Source: Apus apus
Lineage: Eukaryota; Chordata; Aves; Apodiformes; Apodidae
DNA: 64,000 nt
Direction of reading: 5' to 3'
Assembly (NCBI RefSeq): GCF_020740795.1
Contig: NC_067285.1
Coordinates: 115,383,008-115,447,007 of the forward strand
Of this stretch, positions 48,401-57,940 are shown in pieces (the stretch's first letter is position 1; the number at the start of each line of letters is the position of its first letter). The position numbers and the translations under genes are program-made. The notes beneath the pieces are model-generated. The model had not been told where the DNA came from, searched no databases, and saw only the letters and a program-made list of their open reading frames with translations.

Positions 48401-49991
48401 CTCCCAGGTAGGGAATGGGGACAACTGGGTCCTGTGTCCCTGCAGCCCATATCTGATAGCCCTGGGTGGCCAAGGACATAACCCCATCAGCACCCCACAT
48501 CCACCTGAACTCTGGGGTGCATCTCCTGGGAGCACAGCCAGGAGAGCTAGTGCTGCTGTCCCATCACCTTGGGACCCTGCACCCAGAGGGAGAGTGCCCA
48601 GACCACCCCACACCCAGGCACCCCCACAGAGCAGGGCAGCACCAAGAGGGGCTGGGACACTGGGCACAGCCCACAGGACATGGCCTCGAGCCCTGTCGCC
48701 TCGCAGGAGACCTGCTAGCCCATGCCCAGACCTCAGCCATGTCCCCACACCCCAGCCACATCGTCCTCCACAGACACGGCAGCTGCGGGAGACAGAGGCC
48801 CCAGCCAGGAAGACAAGGGCAGCCATTGGAGCTGGTCTGAGAAACAGAGCCTGGAAGAGAGACAGAGGGAGAGAGGACAGCAGGTGGAGAAGCAGGTCTG
48901 GGACTGAGGGTCACTGGCAGGCAGGAGAAAGAAAACAGGCTGCAGAGGTGCAAGACAGACTCCCTGCCTCCCAACTGCTCAGGGAGGCCTGAGGCCAGGC
49001 TGGGCTGTCCCATGGCAGGGTCCTGGCAGCTGGCTCTGCGGGATGCTGGGCAGCACCAGCTGCCATCCTGGCCAGCAGCTTCCTCACCTCAATGACATTG
49101 GAGTCCTTGAAGCCTGGGATACGCTCATCCTTACAGATGACGCCTGCATCTTCCTCGTGGCTGCAGTCACTGTTCCCCCAGCCCCGGTGTTTGCAGTCCC
49201 CAATGCTCTTCTCGCTTCCAGCACAATTCACATTGTCCAGCCAGATCCGCCCTGCCAGACACGGGGGCCAGGACTGAGGAGGGGCCGAGCCCCAGCAGCA
49301 CCCCCGGGAGCAGTGGAGGTGCCCGTGGAGCATGGCAGGCACACAGCAGGAGTGGGGATGCTGGGCTGGGGGCAGCCCCCCCTCAGCACAGAGCTGCAGC
49401 ATCTGACCTGCAGCACAGCCCGCACAGCTCTGCGCCACATCCCCCCACCGCAGCCCCCCCACAGCACCCCGGGGCACTCGCGGTGTCCTGCGCCCCGGGG
49501 GCGTGCACAGCAGCTCACACCAGCCCGCAGAGCTTCCACGGGGACACATGCCCACGCGCACACACACACACACACCCCCCGCCAGGCACTCAGCAGAGCC
49601 TGCCCTGCAGGGAGCAAGCACCCCGTGGCCCCCCGCGGCCCCAGCCCGCAGGCTGGGGGGCAGCCCCCGCCCCGCTCTTACCGACGCCTTTGCCGTACTT
49701 GGCGCTGTGGGCCCAGCCCGCGGCAGCCGCGAAGCCGAGGTGCCGGCACAGCACGTGCGCGTTGGCCAGCGTGAAGTCGTCGTCGCAGATGGTGCCCCAC
49801 TCCTCGTTGTAGAAGACCTCCACGCGGCCCTCGTTGTGCTTGCGTGGGTAGCCAGCCAGGCGAAACTTCAGCTGTGACCCGGGGCTGTGCGTGGGGCCCG
49901 GGGGGGTGGGCTGAGCTGCGCCCACCCCCAGGCACAGGCTGCTCAGCAGCACCAGCAGCTCCTGCCAAGCCCGCCTCCCGCAGCTTCCCAT
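39418..49991 (-). CDS. LOXL3: LOXL3, lysyl oxidase homologue 3
   Basis: LOXL3 is a secreted copper amine oxidase that oxidises lysines in collagen and elastin. Coding exons: 49682-49991, 49088-49251, 48064-48275, 47481-47534, 45004-45063, 44565-44784, 43990-44170, 43557-43711, 42592-42765 (10A) or 42293-42448 (10B), 41896-42058, 41276-41519, 40550-40665, 40285-40421, 39703-39814, 39418-39491. All phases agree. With 10A the protein has 791 residues, exactly 38 more than human (753), explained by the two small exons at 47.5 and 45.0 kb. The ATG at 49991 begins a signal peptide ([16 protein letters not shown]) and follows a splice acceptor, so the first exon is non-coding. Four SRCR domains ([40 protein letters not shown]) precede the oxidase domain, which has the copper site [12 protein letters not shown], then [13 protein letters not shown] and [10 protein letters not shown], holding the expected Lys and Tyr of the cofactor. 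Confidence 0.97.
41065..41182. repeat. 16-bp minisatellite in LOXL3 intron
   Basis: About seven copies of ACCCAGTGTCACCCTT with few changes, between the exons at 40550 and 41276. Confidence 0.85.
42293..42448 (-). other. LOXL3: LOXL3 exon 10B, alternative first half of SRCR4
   Basis: A 156-nt exon, phase 0 at both ends, with acceptor CCCCGCAG and donor ACG|GTAGGT. It encodes 52 residues starting [16 protein letters not shown] and ending [19 protein letters not shown], a complete SRCR half with its cysteines. It is a diverged copy of exon 10A, 143 bases downstream. There is only one second half (ETWYWDASN at 41896), so 10A and 10B should be used one at a time. Confidence 0.8.
42592..42765 (-). 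other. LOXL3: LOXL3 exon 10A, canonical first half of SRCR4
   Basis: A 174-nt exon, phase 0 at both ends, acceptor CCGCAG and donor CAA|GTAGGT. It encodes 58 residues with [20 protein letters not shown] and ends GFANHGLQ, matching the known LOXL3 sequence at this place. Confidence 0.9.
44200..44410. repeat. GGGACA-rich minisatellite in LOXL3 intron
   Basis: Irregular tandem copies built from GGGACATGG and GGGACAGCACAGTGT units, between the exons at 43990-44170 and 44565-44784. Confidence 0.7.
45004..45063 (-). other. LOXL3: LOXL3 basic micro-exon 2
   Basis: A 60-nt exon, phase 2 at both ends, acceptor TTTTCCAG and donor AAGAG|GTAAAT. It encodes [19 protein letters not shown] plus a split Arg. 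It is absent from human LOXL3 and can be skipped without frame loss. Confidence 0.75.
46070..46320 (+). mobile_element. Old CR1-like 3' fragment (tentative)
   Basis: Text such as GTGGGATCTCCATCCTCGGA, followed by GTTGGATCAAGATGTCCCTTCCAGC, resembles the 3' region of an old CR1 in plus orientation, strongly decayed. It lies in a LOXL3 intron. Confidence 0.5.
47481..47534 (-). other. LOXL3: LOXL3 basic micro-exon 1
   Basis: A 54-nt exon, phase 2 at both ends, acceptor CTCCCGCAG and donor CGCAG|GTAAAG. Joined to NFYK it reads [17 protein letters not shown], very rich in Arg and Lys. Human LOXL3 goes straight from FYR to LLAQRQQ. Confidence 0.75.
49559..49579. repeat. Short (CA)n microsatellite
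   Basis: Eight to nine CA units in the LOXL3 intron between the first two coding exons. Confidence 0.8.
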
Positions 49992-50086
49992 GGCAGCCCG
50001 GCTCTGCAAGGGCAGAAAGGCTCCGGGTATGCGGATGGACCAGCTGTGCTACAACACCAGCTCCCTTCGCCCAGCTGGTTGACTGT

Positions 50087-50150
50087 GCTGGTTAACCACG
50101 CTGCTTAACCCTGTTGGTTAACCACGCTGCTTAACTGTGCTGGTTAACCC
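50087..50150. repeat. 26-bp tandem repeat with GTTAAC cores
   Basis: About two and a half copies built on GGTTAACCACGCTGCTTAAC, placed 80-150 bases upstream of LOXL3 exon 2 in the inferred first intron. GTTAAC resembles half of an HNF1 site. Confidence 0.75.
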
Positions 50151-51599
50151 CCTCCTCACAGGCAGCTCCGCTCAGCAACAGCCCATCCGCGTGTCCCATC
50201 ACTGCTGGAGCCGGCTGCTCTCGCTGCCCACCCGGGGGCTTCCGCACGGCCCCCGGCACAGCCCCGCACCCCGGGGCTTCCCCCGCACCCCGGCACAGCC
50301 CCGCACCCCGGGGCTGCCCCCGCACCCCCCCCCGGCAGCAGCCACCGCTGCAGCCCCCGCGCGAGGCAGCGAGGGCAGAGGGTCCCGGGGCTGTGCGTGT
50401 CCCCCAGCAGGGCGGGGGGCAGTACCAGAGGGGAGGGGCTGGGGCAGGACCAGGGCTGCCGGCCGGCCCAGGCTCCCGCCCCCCGCCAGCGAGCGCCGCC
50501 GGAGCCCTCGCCTTCCTCTGCCGCTTTTCTCCCGCCCTCCAACACCGTCTGTGGCTCCCTGAATACCTGAGGGAGATGTGGTATTCCTGCACCAGCCGAG
50601 CCGGCAAACAATGGTGAAAAAACTTCTCTGTGAACCCTTCTCTGCCCCATTCCCGCTTATCCCATCAGGGACCACTTTAACCCCTCGGGTGCCGCAGCAG
50701 CCCAGGCAGAGCAGCAGGGTCAGCCCCGCTCCAGGCTGTCCCGATGGCAAAGCTGTGATGCTCACCCAGCACCACCAGCACGGTGACCTGCCTGTCCCAC
50801 AGCACACCCCAGCCAGCCCCCCCCAGGGGGGGAAGCACACCCACCACCCCTGAGGAAGGGCTCCCACAAAGGCCAGGCTGACAAGAATGTGCCCTGCTCC
50901 TGCTCTGTTCACTTTCCAGATGATGGGGCCCAGGTCACCCCTCCAGCCTCTGGGCCTCAAGCAAAGACGAAACAGGACAGTGTCCAGAGACAGCCCCTTT
51001 TCCATGCCCTTGGCACCAACACAAACCCCTGACAGGCCCCAGCTTTGCCCCTTAGGGCATGTGCCATCTCGGAGGTGCCACCAAGAGCAGGGAGTCCCTT
51101 GCGGTCAGCCCCTGGTACCCACAGGGATGTTCAGGGAGAGGGTGAGGGGTAACAAGGACCAACAGAACCAGTCCAGGTGTGACACCTCGTGACAATCACA
51201 TCAGCACCAGGTCTGGGTCCCTCCTCTCTCACAGCCTGGGTCACGGGAGACACCAGAGTGCTGATGGAGACACAGCAGCAGCAAGAATGTGCCCCAGCTC
51301 AGGGCAGCCCACGAGCCCTGGGGTTGGTGGGAGCTCAGCTGCCTGCTTTGGCACCGTGAGAACAAAGCACAGCCCAGCAGGAGGCATATTTGTGGGCAGG
51401 CAGCAGGGAAATGCTTTGCTGAACCTTTTAATCAGCCTGTTATGGCAGGAAAAAGAGGAGGGCAGGCACAAAGAGCCACCCCAGCCCTGCCAGCTCCTCG
51501 AGCAAGGAGGTCTCTGGGCTCAGCCAGGTGCAGGCAGGACAGGAATGCTCCATCCACATCTCTGCTCTGTCTGGAAAGCAGCAAAGGGATGAGTTTACC

Positions 51600-52090
51600 A
51601 CCTCACAGCAGGAATAAAACACTTCTTATTCTGCCCATCAGTCACTGAGGGAATATTCCCCCTGCCCAAATGAAGCATTATACAAGTCTGTGCCCTCTCT
51701 GTGCTAATTGTAACACACTTTGGGAGACAGTGAAAGATGCAAGCACATAAGGACTCAAGTTCAGCAGCACTTCCACTGAAGGAGCAAGACCTTCTCTACT
51801 GACAGGGGCTGAGAGCAGCCCGGGCTGCTTTGCAGTGGGGTCAGTGCTTCGCTCTAAGACAGCAGCACAATTAATACCAATCTCCAGAGTTCTGCAGAAA
51901 TAGCCTGTGTCAGAAAGCTGGCTTGACCTTTTATGAGATCACAGGTTTGGTTAATTGGAGTAACTGTGTTGATATAACAGCCTAAGACTGGAAGGCATTC
52001 AATTCATCTTGCACCACCTTTTAATGAATAATTAGCACTCAACAAAATCAGTGCGCCTTCGACTAAGTGGATTAAAACTGGTCACCTGCT
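51600..52090. promoter_or_regulatory. AT-rich candidate enhancer in LOXL3 intron 1
   Basis: Composition drops sharply to AT-rich within very GC-rich surroundings. It holds homeobox-like cores (TAATGAATAATTAGC, TTGGTTAATTGG), TGTTGATATAACA and CTTTTATGAG. No open frame or repeat family explains it. Function is inferred from composition only. Confidence 0.35.
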
Positions 52091-55000
52091 GGAAAACATG
52101 GTTACAATGGAGAAGTCACCATTCAGTGGGCTTTCTGGTGAGGATCACATGCTTTTCAAAGCAAACCTGTGTCCGGAGGAGAAAAAAGTCCTCTCCTCAT
52201 ACTGTCTGCCAAGACAGAAAGGGAGTGTGCAGCACAGGCTGGTGCGAGGTGCCAGGCCAGTCCTGCAGCCATGTGGGGCAGTCCCACAAGTGCCTGTGGT
52301 CTCACAGCCCTGCCAGGCCAGCACCTGGCCCCACGTCTGCCTGGGCTTGGGGTGCAGCCAGGAGAGCCAGTGCTGGGAGAGCGTCCAGGTCCTGATGCCG
52401 TGGTGCTCAGGGCGGGACCTGCAGGGCTGTGTGAGGCTGCCACAAATGTCCCCCAGCCCAGGACTCCAACCCCTACAGCAGTGACACAGCCCACTGGGAC
52501 GGGGCAGTGATGTCCTCCTGATGCCTTCCTCTTTCACCCCCAGCTCAGCTACCTCAGCCTCCAGATTTAAAAGCTCACTGTGGATTTCTCTTCCTCACAG
52601 TCCTTCAGTTTCTTCTGAATCTGCTCAAACTTCTGCCATCCATCTCTGCATTAACCCCAGCTTGCTGCCACCCCCAGCACACTCCTCCTGGGTCATGGCT
52701 TTCTTCTGCTCAGGCTCCAACATCCATCATTCCCACTGAATTCCCTCTGCCCTTGCAGCTCAGCCTGTCCTCAGCTTCAGCTGCTTCTTGGAATTTCCCA
52801 GTGAAATGCCCTGCTGAGGTCTGCACAGGCCACAGCAGTTCCCACATCCAACCTGGGACAGCTGTCGTGCTGGCAGTGTGAGCTCCCTGGGGCACAGCAC
52901 GAGCCATGTCCCCATTTCTGTTCTCCCTCCCTCTCTGAATGTGCCCTGAGTCCAGCTGCCGGGGAGCTCAGGCTAACAGGGCTCTCATTGTCCCCATCAC
53001 TTTTTCCACACTCGGAAACGCCGGCAGCGCGTTTGCCCCTCTCCTGCCGTGTGACGCTGCCCAGCTTTCCTGCTCTGCTGCCAGGCTCAGCTTTGCAGGC
53101 TGGCGATGGGGCCGATCCCTGAGCAGCATCTCCTGGTTTCAGCCCAGGGCCCCTTCCCCTGACACAGCCGAGAGGGACCCAGCAGGACAGCACAAGACTG
53201 TGCCAGGGCTGGGGCTCTTTGGCTGGGACAGACAAGCCAGGAGTCCCTCCACCCTGGAGGGGCTGATCAACCAGCACCAGAGTCCCAGGGGGGAATTTTC
53301 CATCTCTTCCACCTCTGAACAGAGGTGCCCAGCCTGGCCTGCCCCAGCGCCCCGCAGCCCTGCTGCCTGCCCCAGCCAGGCACTGGAGATGCTGCCACGG
53401 CCACCGGGCTGTGCCGCGCTCAGTTCCCTGCTCCGAGGCACCGCAGCTCCCGGGGGAAAGGGCTCGGGAGGACGGGCTGGCCCGAGCGAACGCTGGGCGT
53501 GGGAGCCGGAGAGCAGCCCAGATCCTCACCACTGCCCAGGAAACCTCAGGAATGTCCTGGCCGGGAGCGGGCAGGGCCCCGAGCCACCCCCAGCCCACGG
53601 CAGAGCAGGGCATCCGAGAGCCTGACAGGGCCGGAGTCCCGGGGCTCCCCACAGCCCCGGCCTCAGCCTGCACTGCTTGCTCAGCCCGGCAGGGGCACAG
53701 GGACCCCCCGGGGCAACGGGCAGCCCCGCGCAGGAGCAGGAGCCGCAGCGCCGCTCAACCTGCTGCCACGCCAGCCCCACCGGCCCTGCCTGTCCCAGGG
53801 GCAACGGGAGCTCCCATGTCCCCTCCAGACACGCTGGCAGGGCCTGCAGCACCCCCACCATCACTCCACTCCCCTGACTGTGCCTTGCACAGGGGCTGTC
53901 CCTCCTGGGGTGGCCTGGCAGTGTCAGAGGGGTGAGTGGTGCAGAGGAGGGGTGCCTGGAGTCTGGGGGGAGCTGCTGTGCTGGCACACAGGAGCTGTGT
54001 GAATCTGATGTGCCTCTCACCAGGCACTCAGAAGGACATCGGTCCATCCCAGCAAAACCCAGATGAATGATAAACAGATTTGGAGAAAGGGCAATGCCTG
54101 AAGAACAGGGGTCCCTGGCACGTTAGGGTGTTTGATTAGCACATGTTATGGGCAGCCAGGAATGGGGCATCCTTGTGGCACAGGGACAGCATCCCAGGCA
54201 GCAGCAGCAGGGAAGGGCCAGGCCATGGCAGGCCCCACAGGAACATGCTTTCTCAGCAGTGGCCTTGGACGCATGCACAGGGACATGGAGCAACCCAGGC
54301 ACTGACAACAGGGAGGACTCAGAGAAGAGCAGCAGAAGTGACCGAAGAACTGGGAAAGCCGCCAGCACAAGGAGGATGTTCCCTCTGTTTATCCTTCCTT
54401 GGGAAGGTTAAGGGCTGACACGGTCACACTCTGCCAAGGCCCACACCAAGACATCCCCGAGAACACAGGTCATGTCCCTGCACTGGGGGCAGGAGAAGGT
54501 CTGGCGGGTCCCATGGCTTCAGCCGCTGGGCTCCATCCCTCCCCTTCTCCCCAGAGCCTCAGCACACACAGCCCAGTGCCGGCCCTTTCGCAATCCCGGC
54601 TGCCTGGATGGGCCTGCTTTGCTCTTCCAGCTTCCTGGCAGTGCTGGGAGCACGTGTGCATGAGCTGGGGGAGCCCTGACACCCCCACCCCGCTCAGGCC
54701 AGGACCAGCCGGCCAATGACTGCAGAGATCCCATGGGATTGCAGCTCTGGGGTGGGCACAGCCAAGCTCTGGAGGGCCGCATGGGTCCTCAACTGGGCTG
54801 GTCCTGGGGCAGCCCAGGGCCATCACAGCAGCCTGGCCACCCCAGCAGGCTTGGTGACACCTCCCACACCACCCAGCTCCTGCTGGCTGGGAGCTCACAC
54901 CACCCCGCTGCATGCCCCCTTCCCAGGCAGTGACAGGGACACTGCTGGGGACAGCACTCAGCTCCAGGACTGTCAGGGCATCAGCTGGGGCAGAGCACTG

Positions 55001-55723
55001 GCATGCCAGGCCATGCTTCCCTTCCCCTGCTGACTCTGGGTCTAGTCCCACTGGGCTGATGTCCCCCTGTCCTGCTGCCACCCTCTAAGCCAGGGCAGGT
55101 CACAGTACAGCTCTTTGCAGTTCTCCTGCCACCCACTTTCCCCAGAACACAGTGGGGCCCTCAGCTCTGCCAGGGGCTTGTTTGCTCTGGGGTACCCTGG
55201 GCTCTGGAGGGGCAGCCCTGGGAGGAACCAGCTGCAAGCAGGAGGGAAAGACCCCGGAGGAATGTGCAGACACTGCAGCCATCAGCCACACGGTCTCAAC
55301 AGCCCAGACAGGCTGAGGGGCAAGTGATGTGTCTGGGGGGCCCAGGCACCCCAGAGCAGAGTGGTAGCCTGCTTGGAGCTGTTGGGAGATGGGTGACCTG
55401 CTCCATTGCCTGCCTGTTCCTCTGGAGAGCACTGGGAAGATGCAAGGCTAGCAGTGACAAGAAAGTGCCTCTCCAGCCTCCCCAGACCTCATACCTCACA
55501 TCCCTTCATTCATCCTCTTTTCCAAGGGCTACAGCAAATTCCATTTTTCATGGAAATCCTGAGGCTCCACTGGCCTCTGTAAACCACAGCTCATCAAACA
55601 AGCCTCCTGAAGCCCACACACAGCACATTCATCCACACAGCCCCAGTATGGCACCCACAAACCTGCTGAGTCTGCTGAGCACCCATCGAGCACCTGGGAC
55701 ACGTGCTGCCCACACCTTCTCAC

Positions 55724-55790
55724 CCTGCACAGGGACACCCTGCACAGGGACACCCCGCACAGGGACACCCCGCACAGGGACACCCCGCAC
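55724..55790. repeat. 15-bp minisatellite
   Basis: Four to five copies of ACACCCCGCACAGGG, the first ones with T in place of the third C run. Confidence 0.85.
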
Positions 55791-55939
55791 GCTCCCGGCG
55801 TGGCACAGCCTCCCCGTGCATCCCGCTGCCGGCTGAGCACACGGCGCCAGCTGCCTCACCAAACACCGGCCACCCTCCCGACAGCCAGGGGAAGGCACAG
55901 CCCTCGCCAGCACCCCACGGACACCCCACGGACACGCTC

Positions 55940-56720
55940 TGACAGCCAGGGGTTTGGGGCTATGACACCGCCCCCCGCACGCTCACACAGCCCGTTCTGC
56001 TCCGGCGGCAGAGACTGCACAACCGGACACGCGGCCCCCCCAACCGCCCCGGGCACCCCCAGCCCCCGGGCACCCCCAGCCCCCGGGCACCCCCACCCCC
56101 AGCCCCCGGGCACCCCCGCCCGCCAGCTCCGGCTCCCGCACCCCCGCCCGCGCACCGACGCGGCCAGACGGGCTCCGCGGGTGCCGGGCACGGGTCGGCG
56201 CATCCAGCCCCGCCGCTCCCGGGCTGGGGCCAGGCCGGTCCCGCTCCGCTCCGCCGGGCGGTACCTCTCGTTCCCGCGGGCTGCGGGACTCCGGCAGCGC
56301 CGAGCGGAACGTCCAGCCGAGTGTCGGTGAGGCCGGGCCGGGCCGAGCTGAACCGAGCCGTTCGGAGCCGAGTTGTACCGAGTCCTGCCGAGCCTTTCCG
56401 ATCCGAGTCGTGCCGAGCCCTTCCGGACGGAGCCGAGCGGAACCGAGCCGTCCCGTTCCGTGCCGTGCCGGGCCGTGCCGCCCCTCTCCGCCCCGGCCCG
56501 CCCCGCGCCGTGCCCAAGTGTCCGGGGCCGGCCCATGCCGAGCGGCCCGGGTCCGGCCCCGCAGCTGGTACAGCGAAAGACGGGCCCCCGCCCCGGCTGG
56601 GCTCCGCTTCAGGGCTGGCACCGGCCCCCCGGGACGGGGGTTCTGGGGCTGCCCCGCCGCTCCGGGGGCGGTGGGGGGGTTGGAGCTGCCCACTGTGGGG
56701 GTCAGCCCCTTCCTCCGAAC
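55940..56720. promoter_or_regulatory. LOXL3: CpG island, probable LOXL3 promoter
   Basis: The stretch is CpG-dense. A minus-strand donor, CGAGAG|GTACCG, ends a candidate non-coding exon with lower edge 56265. The nearest gene starting leftward is LOXL3, whose coding exon begins with a splice acceptor. Within the island, 56335-56500 is a degenerate run of CCGAGC/CCGTGC units, and 56043-56120 has copies of GGCACCCCCAGCCCCC. Confidence 0.5.
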
Positions 56721-57352
56721 GGCCCAGCCCTCCCCGCCCGCCTGCCGAGTGTCCCTGCTCCGCGCCCCATCTGGGTCACCCACGGCAGCCCTGGGTCCGG
56801 GGACAGGGCTGCTGCTCCCTTCGGAGCGGCACAGTCAGCCAGAGCGTCCTGGCAAGGCCAGGGAAGGGCAGGGCAGCCCGGGTTCCCCCACTCCTGGTCT
56901 CTTGGCCACTCCTGCCTCAACCTCCCCCTCACCCCTGGAGTCAGGGGCAGCTGGCTCTGGACCTTCCATGAGGATTTGCTCCTTCCAGCCCTCCCTCCCA
57001 GCTCTTTTCCAGAGGCTGCGGCAGGATGTCTGGATGGATGTTCCCCCTGTGGCCAATCCTGCCCATCCTGGACATGCAGCAGCCCCCAGACCCACAAGGC
57101 AGCCATGACCACAGGGATGGCCCAGGCCCAGGGGTCCCATCCTGCAGAGCTGAAGGCTGGTGAGCAGCTGGAGAGGTGGATGTGTGGGGGGAGCTGCTTC
57201 ATTTGAGGTTCCACAGGACTGGCTGTAACCACAGCAGTGTGAGGTGGACAGACAGGGCTGCCTGGACAGTGGACAGGAAGGCGTGAGAGGGACATGCTGG
57301 TACCCCAGTACTTCCCCCAAGAGATGGACCGTAGTGAGAGCCCAGCAAATAC
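56720..57352. other. Intergenic, LOXL3 promoter to OGA-like 3' end
   Basis: No gene, repeat family or RNA recognised. Confidence 0.5.
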
Positions 57353-57358
57353 TTTATT
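57353..57358 (-). terminator. Poly(A) signal of OGA-like gene
   Basis: AATAAA on the minus strand, 582 bases past the OGA-like stop codon. Confidence 0.7.
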
Positions 57359-57940
57359 GCCAAGGACAGCACTTCCCTCAGCCCCTGGGCGGCAGATACG
57401 GAGGTTGCCCCACTGTGTCCCACACCAGATGGGTACATAGAGACAAGAAGGTCCTGGGTGCCAAGAGCCAGCCCCAGCACCGGCTTAGGGCCACAGAGGG
57501 GATGGAGAGAGCAGGACAGCCCAGCCTGTGGGACAGAGACACTTCCCTACTGCTAATGCACTGTGCCATGCTCTGAGACCACCACCCCAAATACTGCCCA
57601 TGTGGCTCCCCCTGGGCTTGGTGGTCTGCAGACAGCCTGGGGATGTTGCTGGCTCCCCAGGAAAGATAAAGGGTACTCAGGAAGCAGGAACAGTTGGGGG
57701 ATGAGAGGAGGAGCCCTGATATCCAAATCTCCTGAGATGGCAAAAATACCCCTCCATTGCTCAAGGACCCTCATGGCCCTGTGCCCTGCACATGTCTCAG
57801 TGACACCCAGCTTACCCCAGGCCATGTCCCCCATCATGGGTACCTGCCCCTCTGCTCCCACTCCCTGGGGCTGATGCTGCCTGGGATGAGGAGTCTGCCT
57901 GTCCCGTGTCCGTCCTGTGCCCGCCCCCAGCGCAGCCTGC

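Larger units (their letters stand above)
50004..56264 (-). other. LOXL3 intron 1 (inferred), non-coding
   Basis: The coding exon 2 acceptor is TTGCAG at 50004-50009; the nearest CpG-island donor upstream on the minus strand is at 56264. The 6.2 kb between show no coding exon. They contain the GTTAAC repeat, a GC-rich block at 50200-50550, an AT-rich block at 51600-52090 and a 15-bp minisatellite, each listed separately. Confidence 0.5.

Noticed and set aside
49992-50009. LOXL3 start extended upstream of the ATG at 49991
   Set aside because: The extension begins at TTG within a splice acceptor (CCCTTGCAG), so it is intron sequence.
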